41,037 bases of DNA, from NCBI GenBank assembly GCA_036389715.1, contig DASVWH010000100.1, forward strand, positions 1-41,037, in the 5' to 3' direction. A program made the translations under genes and the position numbers. The notes beneath the pieces are model-generated. The model did not search any database. It saw only the letters and a list, made by a program, of their open reading frames with translations, and was not told the DNA's origin. Origin of the DNA: DASVWH01 sp036389715. GTDB taxonomy: Bacteria > Acidobacteriota > Blastocatellia > Pyrinomonadales > Pyrinomonadaceae. Shown here one piece after another: positions 8,176 through 15,246 of this stretch. Numbering within the stretch: position 1 is the first letter of the stretch; the number at the start of each line of letters is the position of its first letter.

Positions 8176-8578
8176 AAATAGGTGATGAAGTAGAAAGCTC
8201 AAAGCAGGGGTCGCGTGCGAGACGGAACCGGGGCTCCTGAAATCCAAAGCCCCGCCCGGAATTTCGCCCGGCCTAAAGACGGCCCGGCCCTTGCCTTTTC
8301 ACTTTTATCCTCTGCTTTCCTTTCCTGCTCGCAGTTCGTGCGAGTCGTCTGCTCGGGCGCTCTTTAACCCTGACCCGGTCGAAAGCTCCTTACAGTTCGT
8401 CCCGGCTCACGCGCCGCGCGCGTCCGTTTTCCGTCAGGACGGTCGGCGTCGCTTGCGGCATCTGGCCAGGAAGTCTGTGCTTGAAGACGAAGCGTACCAC
8501 AAAGTGGTTGATGGCGAGCAGTCTCAAAGCGCCGCTGGAATTCGCCCGACGGGCTTCGATCCGTTTTCGGGCGGCGCA
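8176..8578. other. 403-bp gap without a supported gene
   Basis: Lies between the gltX start and the hairpin 3' of tRNA-Ser, both transcribed leftward. It contains pyrimidine-rich stretches (8300-8335) and a small minus-strand frame ending in NGRARRVSRDEL (around 8390-8460) without a ribosome site. I could not find a convincing gltX promoter. Nothing else seen. Confidence 0.5.
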
Positions 8579-8634
8579 GAAAGCCGAACGGGTTACCCGC
8601 AGTATGTGCCAGGTAACCCGTTTCGAGAGCTTTC
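8579..8634 (-). terminator. long hairpin just 3' of tRNA-Ser
   Basis: Inner arms AACGGGTTACC (8587-8597) and GGTAACCCGTT (8612-8622) pair perfectly over 11 bp. Outer arms GAAAGC (8579-8584) and GCTTTC (8629-8634) extend the structure. It begins 9 nt after the tRNA CCA end. The T-run lies between the tRNA and the hairpin rather than after it, so it is more a processing or transcript-stabilising hairpin than a textbook terminator. Confidence 0.45.
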
Positions 8635-8643
8635 TAAAAATGA

Positions 8644-8736
8644 TGGCGGAGATGACAGGATTCGAACCTGTGATGGGCTTTTGACCCATAACGGTTTAGC
8701 AAACCGCCGCCTTCAGCCACTCGGCCACATCTCCGC
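8644..8736 (-). tRNA. tRNA-Ser (anticodon GCT)
   Basis: 93 nt on the minus strand with an encoded CCA. The acceptor 5' GCGGAGAT pairs with ATCTCCGC before CCA. The D arm contains GGCCGAGTGGCTGAAGGC. The anticodon loop TTGCTAA sits in a CGGTT/AACCG stem and gives anticodon GCT (codons AGC/AGU). A long class II variable arm, typical of serine tRNAs, precedes the T arm with GGTTCGAATCC. Confidence 0.97.
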
Positions 8737-8763
8737 AAGAGGCGCGCGTTCGGACGAAGACCT

Positions 8764-8791
8764 ATTCTAATGCGCGAGGCTGGATTGTCAA
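8764..8791 (-). promoter_or_regulatory. promoter of tRNA-Ser
   Basis: Reading the minus strand: TTGACA (8791-8786), 16 bp, TAGAAT (8769-8764), 27 bp before the mature tRNA 5' end. It lies within the leader of the divergent metallophosphoesterase gene. Confidence 0.75.
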
Positions 8792-8811
8792 GTGTTACAA
8801 TCGCCCGCGGC

Positions 8812-9657
8812 ATGTCGAAAGAGAGTCCCACCCGAAGGCAGTTTCTCAAGGCTCTGGCGGCAGCGCCGCTCGTCGGCGTCTCCGCGGCTTCCGCCTACGC
8901 CAGCCTCGTCGAGCCTTACGATTATGAGCTGACGGAAACCGACATCTTCATACGCGACCTGCCCGACGCCTTCGACGGCTTTCGCATCGTCCAAATCTCC
9001 GACGTTCATCACAGCCGCATCGTCTCGCTCGAAGAAGTCGGCCGCGTCGTCGAACTGGCCAGGCGCGCCCGGCCTGACTTAGTCGCCCTGACCGGCGACT
9101 ACACGACCTCGTATCGCCGTTACATAGAGCCCTGCGCCGAAGCCCTCGGCGCGCTCACTGCGCCCGAAGGAACCTGGGCCGTGCTCGGCAATCACGATCA
9201 TTACACGGACCCGCAATTAACTACGCGCGCCCTCGAACGAGCGCACATCAGCGTCCTCGACAACGCCAATACGACGCTCAGGCGCGGGGCCGATACGCTG
9301 CAACTTGCCGGAATAGACGATTGGAGCTGGGGCAGGACGGATTGGAAGCGTGCGCTCTACGGCCTGGACAGGCGGCGGCCCTCCGTGCTGCTCTCGCACC
9401 AGCCGCGCGTCTTCGACCTGCCGGACGCGGGGGGCCTCTCGCTCGTTATCAGCGGGCATACGCACGGCGGGCAGGTGAACCTCCCGCTGATCGGCTCGCC
9501 CGCGCGTCGAAACCCGGACTTCAAGTATCTGCGCGGGCGCTACGAACAGGGCGGCGGGCAGCTCTACGTCTCGCGCGGCACGGGCGTCATAGGGCTGCCC
9601 GTGCGCCTGGGCGCGCGACCTGAAATCGCCGTCCTGCGCCTGCGCCGCGCATCATGA
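8812..9657 (+). CDS. Tat-exported calcineurin-like metallophosphoesterase
   Basis: 281 residues. The N-terminus SPTRRQFLKALAAAPLVGVS is a twin-arginine signal, so the enzyme is exported folded, presumably with its metals. The five metallophosphoesterase motifs are all there: ISDVHHS, GDYTT, GNHDH, LSHQP and SGHTHGGQ, binding a dinuclear metal centre. The layout is that of the YaeI/YkuE family of small phosphodiesterases acting at the membrane surface. The substrate is not deducible. Start ATG 8812 is chosen because it gives the Tat signal; the in-frame upstream start at 8770 would overlap the tRNA promoter. Confidence 0.9.
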   Translation: MSKESPTRRQFLKALAAAPLVGVSAASAYASLVEPYDYELTETDIFIRDLPDAFDGFRIVQISDVHHSRIVSLEEVGRVVELARRARPDLVALTGDYTTSYRRYIEPCAEALGALTAPEGTWAVLGNHDHYTDPQLTTRALERAHISVLDNANTTLRRGADTLQLAGIDDWSWGRTDWKRALYGLDRRRPSVLLSHQPRVFDLPDAGGLSLVISGHTHGGQVNLPLIGSPARRNPDFKYLRGRYEQGGGQLYVSRGTGVIGLPVRLGARPEIAVLRLRRAS

Positions 9658-9676
9658 AGAGCCAGGGAACTCGGCG

Positions 9677-10081
9677 TTATCCGAATTCTAAACTCTTCGG
9701 ACGCGGTGCTCCGCGCAGCTGGACGGGCGGCTGCGGTGCGCAGCAAACCTTCGCCAGCCGGGTGCGGTCGCGCTGCATCTCCATGTCCTCTTTCAGCCAC
9801 GCGCGCACTTCGCGGAAGATTCGCGCCGCGTGCTCATCCGGCGGCTCGACCACGCGATAGTGCATCCACTTGCCTTCGCGCCGCGCTTGGACCACCCCGG
9901 CGCGCCGCAGGTAAGCCAGGTGACGGGAGATTTTCGGCTGGTTCGTTTGCAGGACTTCGACGAAGAAGCAGACGCAGACCTCGTCGTCGCCCATCAGGTT
10001 CAGCAGCCGCAGCCGTGTCCCGTCCGCCAGCGCCCGGAAAAGCAACAGCTCTTTATCGAAACTATGACCTCTTCTGACCAT
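9677..10081 (-). CDS. arsR: ArsR-family arsenic-responsive repressor
   Basis: 134-residue winged-helix repressor that leaves its operator when As(III) binds. The core FRALADGTRLRLLNLM, recognition helix QTNQPKISRHLAYLRRAGVV and wing KWMHYRV are typical. C36 and C38 (EVCVCFF) sit where the classical ELCVCDL metal site lies; two more cysteines (C113-C114, KVCCAP) are in the C-terminal tail and may supply further ligands. It is divergent from arsI, with promoters overlapping an inverted repeat. The predicted -10 box (10088-10093) ends only 6 nt before the ATG, so the mRNA may be leaderless. The context confirms arsenic rather than another metal. Confidence 0.93.
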   Translation of the reverse strand: MVRRGHSFDKELLLFRALADGTRLRLLNLMGDDEVCVCFFVEVLQTNQPKISRHLAYLRRAGVVQARREGKWMHYRVVEPPDEHAARIFREVRAWLKEDMEMQRDRTRLAKVCCAPQPPVQLRGAPRPKSLEFG

Positions 10082-10087
10082 CCGGGG

Positions 10088-10116
10088 ATTTTAACACGTC
10101 TCGATAAATATGTCTT
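10088..10116 (-). promoter_or_regulatory. predicted arsR promoter (minus strand)
   Basis: Minus strand: AAGACA (10116-10111), 17 bp, TAAAAT (10093-10088). The start point would fall on or next to the arsR ATG at 10081. It shares bases with the opposing arsI promoter. Confidence 0.5.
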
Positions 10117-10123
10117 GACATAT
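10108..10123. promoter_or_regulatory. ArsR operator-like inverted repeat
   Basis: ATATGTC-TT-GACATAT, a perfect 7-bp inverted repeat covering the -35 boxes of both divergent promoters. Its place explains joint autorepression of arsR and repression of arsI-aqpS-arsC. Confidence 0.65.
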
Positions 10124-10143
10124 GTGTGGCGGGGCTGTATCTT
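10115..10143 (+). promoter_or_regulatory. promoter of the arsI-aqpS-arsC operon
   Basis: Consensus TTGACA (10115-10120), 17 bp, TATCTT (10138-10143). The start point near 10150 lies at the second palindrome (10148-10169). Confidence 0.75.
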
Positions 10144-10147
10144 GGCA

Positions 10148-10169
10148 CATATTCGCCCCGGCGAATATG
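10148..10169. promoter_or_regulatory. second perfect palindrome at the ars start point
   Basis: Arms CATATTCGCC and GGCGAATATG around CC, 10 bp perfect. It sits at the predicted transcription start of arsI, so it may be a second operator or a 5' hairpin of the mRNA. Its sequence differs from the first repeat apart from the ATAT ends. Confidence 0.55.
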
Positions 10170-10208
10170 AATGAAGGCCGGTCAGGAGAGCTGAAGGAGG
10201 AGAGAAAG

Positions 10209-10769
10209 ATGGAGAAAGAAAAGACCCTGGAAGTGCAGGCGTTGAAGGCGCACCTGGCGCTCAACGTCAAGAATGTCGAGCGGAGCATAGAGTTCTACGG
10301 GAAGATGCTGGGGATAGAGCCGAGCAAGGTGCGGGCCGGATACGCCAAGTTCGACGTGCAAAATCCGCCGCTCAATTTGACGCTCAACGAAGCGAGCGTC
10401 TCGTCGGGCGGCGCTCTCTCGCACCTTGGCATTCAGGTGGCGTCAACCGAAGACGTGCTCGCGATGCGTGAACGATGGGGGCAGGCCGGGCTCTCGACTC
10501 GCGACGAGATGCAGACCAACTGCTGCTACGCCATTCAGGATAAGACCTGGGTACGGGACCCGGACGGCAACGAGTGGGAGGTCTTCGTCGTGCTCGAAGA
10601 TAACCTGGCCGAAACTTCCATGTGCTGCGTGACGGCCGCAGAGGCATCGCCGCAAAGTAAATCGCAGGCGCTCGGCTGCGAGGCCGAAGCCGCTGCCGCG
10701 ACTGCCGCCGCGTCCGCTTCCTGCTGCGGGACGCAATCGCCAACGGTCAGCATTGGCCGCTTAAAGTAA
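10209..10769 (+). CDS. arsI: ArsI-like organoarsenical C-As lyase (VOC superfamily) with Cys-rich tail
   Basis: Non-heme iron dioxygenase of the vicinal oxygen chelate fold that cleaves the carbon-arsenic bond of trivalent methyl- and aromatic arsenicals to As(III). 186 residues from ATG 10209, after an AAGGAGGAGAG ribosome site. Probable metal ligands are H15 (KAHLALNV), H72 (LSHLGIQV) and E124 (GNEWEVFVV). The vicinal cysteine pair in QTNCCYA (105-106) is the arsenic-binding signature separating ArsI from other VOC proteins. After residue 135 there is an extra tail with MCC, GC and SCCG in an Ala-rich background, which could hold or deliver arsenic. First gene of an operon with aqpS (7 bp) and arsC. 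Confidence 0.9.
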   Translation: MEKEKTLEVQALKAHLALNVKNVERSIEFYGKMLGIEPSKVRAGYAKFDVQNPPLNLTLNEASVSSGGALSHLGIQVASTEDVLAMRERWGQAGLSTRDEMQTNCCYAIQDKTWVRDPDGNEWEVFVVLEDNLAETSMCCVTAAEASPQSKSQALGCEAEAAAATAAASASCCGTQSPTVSIGRLK

Positions 10770-10776
10770 GAGGTAG

Positions 10777-11523
10777 ATGCCGATGGGTGCAAAGGGTCAT
10801 CAGGGGAATGGCGCGAGCCTCGCGCGGCGTGCGATAGCCGAAGCCGTCGGGACGACATTCTTACTGGCTGCTATCGTCGGCTCGGGCATCATGGGCGAGC
10901 GCCTCGCCGGAGGCAATCTGGCAGTAGCTTTGCTGGCTAACACCCTGGCTACCGGCGCAGTGCTCCTGGCCTTGATCCTGACCTTCGGACAGATTTCAGG
11001 AGCACACTTTAACCCGGCCGTGACGCTCGCCGATGCGATGCAGGGCGGGCTCGGGTGGCGCGACGTTCCGGTTTATCTCTATGCGCAGTTAACGGGCGCG
11101 TTCACCGGGGTCGCATGTGCAAACGTAATGTTCGGACTCCCGGTCTTCTCCCCATCGGGCCAGGCACGTGCCGGGAGCGGGCAACTGTTCAGCGAGTTTG
11201 TCGCCACCTTCGGTCTGGTGGCGGTAATCCGGGGATGCGCGCGACTCCGTTCGGCGGCAGCGCCCTTCGCGGTCGCCGCCTATCTCATGTCCGCTTACTG
11301 GTTCACGGCTTCAACTTCATTTGCTAATCCGGTGGTCACGCTGGCGCGTGCGGCCAGCTACATCTTCACCGGGATTCGCCCTCTGGATATTTATGGCTTT
11401 ATCTTCGCACAACTGGCGGGTGCAGGCGTTGCGACAGTCCTCTTTCGATGGCTGCTTCCATCGTTGCCGGACAATTCGGAAGCGGTCAGCATCGCGCACG
11501 ACGAAAGGGAGCAGGGCGGGTGA
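10777..11523 (+). CDS. aqpS: MIP-family channel (AqpS-like aquaglyceroporin) for arsenic
   Basis: 248-residue channel of the aquaporin superfamily with about six membrane helices and two pore half-helices. The first is HFNPAVT (NPA at 79-81); the second is FANPVVT, with NPV at 184-186. A changed second NPA box is common in the arsenic-operon subfamily. It lies between arsI and arsC, with no ArsB or Acr3 pump in the window. As shown for Sinorhizobium AqpS-ArsC, such a channel can let As(III) made by arsenate reductase flow out down its gradient. Here it would also release the As(III) produced by ArsI. The starts ATG 10777 and 10783 are both possible. Confidence 0.88.
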   Translation: MPMGAKGHQGNGASLARRAIAEAVGTTFLLAAIVGSGIMGERLAGGNLAVALLANTLATGAVLLALILTFGQISGAHFNPAVTLADAMQGGLGWRDVPVYLYAQLTGAFTGVACANVMFGLPVFSPSGQARAGSGQLFSEFVATFGLVAVIRGCARLRSAAAPFAVAAYLMSAYWFTASTSFANPVVTLARAASYIFTGIRPLDIYGFIFAQLAGAGVATVLFRWLLPSLPDNSEAVSIAHDEREQGG

Positions 11524-11945
11524 ACGATAAAGAGCGTGTCTTGATTCTCTGCACGGGCAATTCTGCACGCAGCCAGATGGCCGAAGGGCTGCTGCGGCAG
11601 TTGGCGGGCGAACGCTACGAGGTCTTGAGCGCGGGCGTCGAGCCGAGCTTCGTCCGGCCCGCTGCCATCGAAGCGATGAGAGAAGCCGGGATTGACATCT
11701 CCGGCCATCGCTCGAAGTCCGTTGAAGAGTTCGCGGGAGAAGAGTTTGATTACGTGATTACCGTCTGCGACAACGCCAACGAGCGCTGTCCTGTCTTTCC
11801 GGGCAAGACGCGGCGCATTCACTGGAGCTTCGACGACCCGGCGGCCGCTGGCGGTAGTGAAGCCGAGCGGCTGGCCGTCTATCGTCGCGTGCGGGATGAG
11901 ATAGACGGCCGCCTGCGTGATTTCGTCAGGGGATTAAGGGCGTAG
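11520..11945 (+). CDS. arsC: arsenate reductase, thioredoxin-coupled type
   Basis: 141-residue low-molecular-weight-phosphatase fold reducing arsenate to arsenite. P-loop CTGNSARSQ holds the nucleophile C11, N14 and R17. The second and third redox cysteines are C83 and C90 in TVCDNANERCP, the spacing of the thioredoxin-dependent (Staphylococcus aureus/Bacillus) class, not the glutaredoxin class. Start GTG 11520 overlaps the aqpS stop by 4 bp (GTGA), so translation is coupled. The frame stays open upstream inside aqpS, but the overlap start gives the family N-terminus. Confidence 0.95.
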   Translation: MNDKERVLILCTGNSARSQMAEGLLRQLAGERYEVLSAGVEPSFVRPAAIEAMREAGIDISGHRSKSVEEFAGEEFDYVITVCDNANERCPVFPGKTRRIHWSFDDPAAAGGSEAERLAVYRRVRDEIDGRLRDFVRGLRA

Positions 11946-11996
11946 CCGGAAGACGGACGCCATCACGGGCGGGCAGAGTAGCCTGTCAAGAGAAAG

Positions 11997-12047
11997 AGAG
12001 AGCGGCATCTTCATCAACAACTGTTGATGAAGATGCCGCTCTCTTTT
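11997..12047. terminator. very strong, probably bidirectional terminator
   Basis: 23-nt arms at 11997-12019 and 12022-12044 are perfectly complementary around AC, followed by T residues on the plus strand and by TCTTTCTCTT on the minus strand. It sits between the convergent ars operon and the Spy-like gene and can serve both. Confidence 0.9.
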
Positions 12048-12099
12048 ACGAGGCTATCCCCGCGTGAGGCTATCTTCTTAGAAGAATATCTTCCAAGGC

Positions 12100-12615
12100 T
12101 TAACGGTTGTTATCGTCGTCCTGACCGGCGCGGCGCGCGCGTCTCTCTTCGTGGCGCGCTTTGCGTTCTTTGACCAGTTGATCGAGCTGCGTGCGCTGCT
12201 CCGGCGTCAACACGCCGAGAATCTCCTGTCGCAAGCTCTTCGTGGCCTGCTGCATCTGTGCGCGCAGGGCTTTGATCCGCGCATCCGTATCGGCGTTGGT
12301 CGTCCCCTCCTGCCGCTGCTGGTGAATCTTGCGCATCTCATCGCGTTGCGGGTTTGTGCTGGCGCGGAAACGGTCCTCGATGGCGCGTATCTGCTGCTGC
12401 TGGGCGGCGCTCAGGTTAAGCTGCTGCAAAAGACCGAGCGATCTCTGGCCCTCTGCGCCTCTGCCTGGGCGGCGGCCCCTGCCTTCGTTCTGCTGTCGTC
12501 CCTGCCTGCGTCCGCCCTGCATCGGGTCCGGCTGTTGTGCCGAGACGGGCGCGCCCAGGGTCAGGATGAGGCCAAGCGTCAGAACGGCCCCGGTAAACTT
12601 ATTTTGTAAAGACAT
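12100..12615 (-). CDS. Spy/CpxP-like periplasmic LTXXQ protein
   Basis: 171 residues with a Sec signal (MSLQNKFTGAVLTLGLILTL, cleavage near VSAQQ) and an AGGAG ribosome site. A Gly/Arg/Gln-rich linker follows, then a helical domain with two LTXXQ-type motifs, LNLSAAQQQQI and LGVLTPEQRTQL, and a charged tail (KERKARHEERRARRAGQDDD). This is the layout of Spy/CpxP-family periplasmic chaperones and metal-stress proteins that shield unfolded proteins. It lies next to the ars operon in convergent orientation; a link with metal stress is possible but not shown. Confidence 0.85.
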   Translation of the reverse strand: MSLQNKFTGAVLTLGLILTLGAPVSAQQPDPMQGGRRQGRQQNEGRGRRPGRGAEGQRSLGLLQQLNLSAAQQQQIRAIEDRFRASTNPQRDEMRKIHQQRQEGTTNADTDARIKALRAQMQQATKSLRQEILGVLTPEQRTQLDQLVKERKARHEERRARRAGQDDDNNR

Positions 12616-12992
12616 CTCTTGGAATGCTCCTTCTGAGTAACCGGTCGGTGAATATTTGGGGTGGCGATGACGAGGCTATTTGAGAATTGCGTCGCAAGTC
12701 AGGCTAAAGCTGGCCTTCATCTACCTTCAAACTTTAGATGCGCCGGAGCCCCTCCTGGTCTGGAAATATTATTTTCGGACGAAATTCATTGACCGGCCAC
12801 CTTGTTTGGTGTATAAAGCACTTTACGAAGCAAAGACAGCGGCGCGAGCTAAACGCCGTCGTCAATCGGGTTGCTGGAGATAGTGGTGTTGAATAAGGAC
12901 ATTAGGGTGGGCTTTGGGACTAATCCAGCACCGGAATGTGAGCATTTCTTGAGATAGAAAAACGGTCGTGACCGCGTTACAATGTGGCCCGC
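12616..12992. other. 377-bp gap between the Spy-like gene and dxs
   Basis: AT-richer than its surroundings. It holds the promoter at 12789-12817 and, near 12967-12978, a small palindrome CGGTC-GT-GACCG just before the dxs start. A short plus-strand frame (12680-12883) spans the promoter and has no coding signs. No minus-strand promoter could be picked with confidence. Confidence 0.5.
12789..12817 (+). promoter_or_regulatory. sigma70-like promoter upstream of dxs
   Basis: TTGACC (12789-12794), 17 bp, TATAAA (12812-12817). The start point near 12824 leaves a leader of about 170 nt before dxs, containing GCGGCG/CGCCG complementary segments. Confidence 0.6.
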
Positions 12993-14912
12993 ATGAAACT
13001 CTTACAGAATATCGACTCTCCGGCTGACCTGCGTCGTTTGCGCCCGGAGCAGCTGCAAACGGTTGCCGACGAGATTCGCCAGTACATCCTGGAGACGATG
13101 GCGCGCGTCGGCGGGCACACGGGCGCGAGCCTGGGCGCGGTCGAGCTGGCCACGGCGCTGCACTATGCGTTCGAGACGCCGCGCGACCGCGTCGTCTGGG
13201 ACGTGGGCCACCAGGCTTACGCTCACAAAATCCTGACGGGGCGGCGCGACCAACTGGCGACCATCAAGCAGTACGGCGGGATCAGCGGCTTTCTCAAGCG
13301 CGACGAATCGGAGCACGACACGTTTGGCGCGGGCCACGCTTCGACCTCCATCTCGGCGGCGCTCGGGATGGCGATTGCGCGCGACCGCAAGGGCGAGAGC
13401 CATCACGTCTGCGCCGTCATCGGCGATGCTTCGCTGGCGGGCGGGATGGCGATGGAGGCCATCAACCAGGCCGGGCACTTGAAGACGCGCCTGATCGTCC
13501 TCTTGAATGATAACGAGATGTCGATCGCGCCCGCGGTCGGAGCCTTGACGGGCTATCTCAACCGCTTGCGCGAAGCGCAGGGCTATCACCGTTTCAAGGA
13601 TGAGGTCGGCGAAACCCTGCTCTCGATTCCGGCGCTCGGCGAGCGGCTGCATCATGCGGCCAAGACGGTCAAGGACGCGCTGGCCGCGGCCGTTCTGCCG
13701 GGCGCGCTGATTAACGAGCTGGGCTTCAAGTACATAGGCTACGTGGACGGTCATAACCCGCGGGCGCTCGTCGCGGCCCTGCGCGAAGCTCAGCAGATCA
13801 AGGACGCGCCCGTCATCGTTCACGCCCTGACCGTCAAGGGCAAGGGCTATCCGACGGCCGAAAAGAACTACTACAAGTGGCACGCGACGGGGCCGTTCGA
13901 CCTGGCGACCGGCAATCTCATCAAGACTGCGGCCAAAGCCCCTTCCTACACCTCCGTCTTCGGCAAGACGATGTGCGAGTTGATGGAGCGCGACGAAAAA
14001 GTAGTGGCCATTACGGCGGCGATGCCCGACGGGACGGGCATTGACCTCGTCCTCGAAAAATATCCCGAAAGGGCTTTCGACGTTGGCATCGCGGAGCAGC
14101 ACGCAGTGACTTTCTCCGGCGGCCTGGCCTGCGAAGGGCTCAAACCCGTGGCCGCCATCTATTCGACGTTTCTCCAGCGCGGCTACGACCAGGTGATGCA
14201 CGACATCTGCATCCAGAATCTGAACGTCACGTTCGCGATGGACCGCGCGGGCATCGTTGGCGGCGACGGCCCGACGCATCACGGGCTGCTCGACATAGCG
14301 TACCTGCGCCCGATGCCCAACATGATCGTCATGGCCCCGAAGGACGAGGGCGAGATGCGCGACATGCTGCTGACGGCGATAGAGCATCCGGGCCCGGCCG
14401 CCCTGCGCTACCCGCGCGGCAACGGCGTCGGCGTGGACATCAGCCGCGCGCCGCAGCAACTGGAAATAGGCAAGGGCGAAATCCTGCGCGAGGGCGGCGA
14501 TGTCGCCATCGTCGCTTACGGCTCGATGACGCATCCTTCCCTCAGTGCGGCCGAGCACCTGGCCAAGGACGGAATCGAGACGACGGTCGTCAACGCGCGC
14601 TTCGTCAAGCCGCTCGATGCGGGGCTGCTGCTCGCGCTGGCCCGCACGCGGCGGCTCATCGTGACTGTCGAGGAGGGTTACCTGGCGGGCGGCTTCGGCT
14701 CCGCCGTGATGGAATTGCTGGAGGAGAACGGGCTGCTCGACAGGGTCAGAATCGTGCGGATGGGCGTGCCCGACCGGCTCGTGACGCACGGCGATGCGAA
14801 CCTCCTGCTGGCCAAGTACGGGCTCGACGCCGACGGGATTTATACGCGCGTCAGGGAGAGCGTGGAAGTGCTCGACGACCGCCGCGCGAAGCGGCAAAAG
14901 GTTTCAGGATAA
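12993..14912 (+). CDS. dxs: 1-deoxy-D-xylulose-5-phosphate synthase
   Basis: Thiamine-diphosphate enzyme joining pyruvate and glyceraldehyde 3-phosphate, the entry step of the MEP isoprenoid pathway (also feeding thiamine and pyridoxal synthesis). 639 residues, full length. GGHTGASLGAVELA and WDVGHQAYAHKILTGR lie near the N-terminus. The ThDP/Mg motif is GDASLAGGMAMEAINQAG plus NDNEMSIAP, then KGKGYPTAEKNYYKWHATGP. The catalytic glutamate is in DVGIAEQHAVTFSGG, followed by DRAGIVGGDGPTHHG and the transketolase C-terminal domain. ATG 12993 is used; GTG 12984 is three codons upstream in frame. Cytoplasmic, single-gene unit by spacing. Confidence 0.97.
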   Translation: MKLLQNIDSPADLRRLRPEQLQTVADEIRQYILETMARVGGHTGASLGAVELATALHYAFETPRDRVVWDVGHQAYAHKILTGRRDQLATIKQYGGISGFLKRDESEHDTFGAGHASTSISAALGMAIARDRKGESHHVCAVIGDASLAGGMAMEAINQAGHLKTRLIVLLNDNEMSIAPAVGALTGYLNRLREAQGYHRFKDEVGETLLSIPALGERLHHAAKTVKDALAAAVLPGALINELGFKYIGYVDGHNPRALVAALREAQQIKDAPVIVHALTVKGKGYPTAEKNYYKWHATGPFDLATGNLIKTAAKAPSYTSVFGKTMCELMERDEKVVAITAAMPDGTGIDLVLEKYPERAFDVGIAEQHAVTFSGGLACEGLKPVAAIYSTFLQRGYDQVMHDICIQNLNVTFAMDRAGIVGGDGPTHHGLLDIAYLRPMPNMIVMAPKDEGEMRDMLLTAIEHPGPAALRYPRGNGVGVDISRAPQQLEIGKGEILREGGDVAIVAYGSMTHPSLSAAEHLAKDGIETTVVNARFVKPLDAGLLLALARTRRLIVTVEEGYLAGGFGSAVMELLEENGLLDRVRIVRMGVPDRLVTHGDANLLLAKYGLDADGIYTRVRESVEVLDDRRAKRQKVSG

Positions 14913-15246
14913 AATCTCTCATGCGGCCCCGAACCAGGGGGCTGACGGCTGCGGCTCTCTCCAGGCTTTTTCTGCGCGCTCGCTCCATCGGGCCTATCCG
15001 AGATGGACGGGCGCGTTCGCTTTTGCACCCTATATGGTTCAATTCCCATGCACAGAGCGGACAAATGCGCGCCCTCCGGCATCAAAGATTACGGCGCTTG
15101 AGGCCCTTATTCGTGATTGGAGGGGCGCTGGCGGGCTGACGGGCAGGCGTGGCCTTGATTTTGCAATAGAGTTTGAGAGGCAGCCCCTATAACTAAATCG
15201 CAATAATCGGGACGGCACAGTCTCAGATCGAGAGCCGCTAAAAAAG
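14913..15246. other. 334-bp gap without a supported gene
   Basis: Between dxs and the anchored protein at 15247. GC-rich frames cross it without ribosome sites or family resemblance. A TATAAC at about 15189-15194 could be a -10 box for the next gene, but I see no well-spaced -35. Nothing else seen. Confidence 0.4.

Noticed and set aside
8291..8770. Plus-strand frame of 159 codons across tRNA-Ser
   Set aside because: It includes the whole tRNA gene in antisense and ends in its promoter; not credible as a protein.
12680..12883. 67-codon plus-strand frame upstream of dxs
   Set aside because: It contains the predicted promoter, has no ribosome site and looks non-coding.
13002..14897. 631-codon open frame on the minus strand
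   Set aside because: Exact antisense of dxs; no family features.
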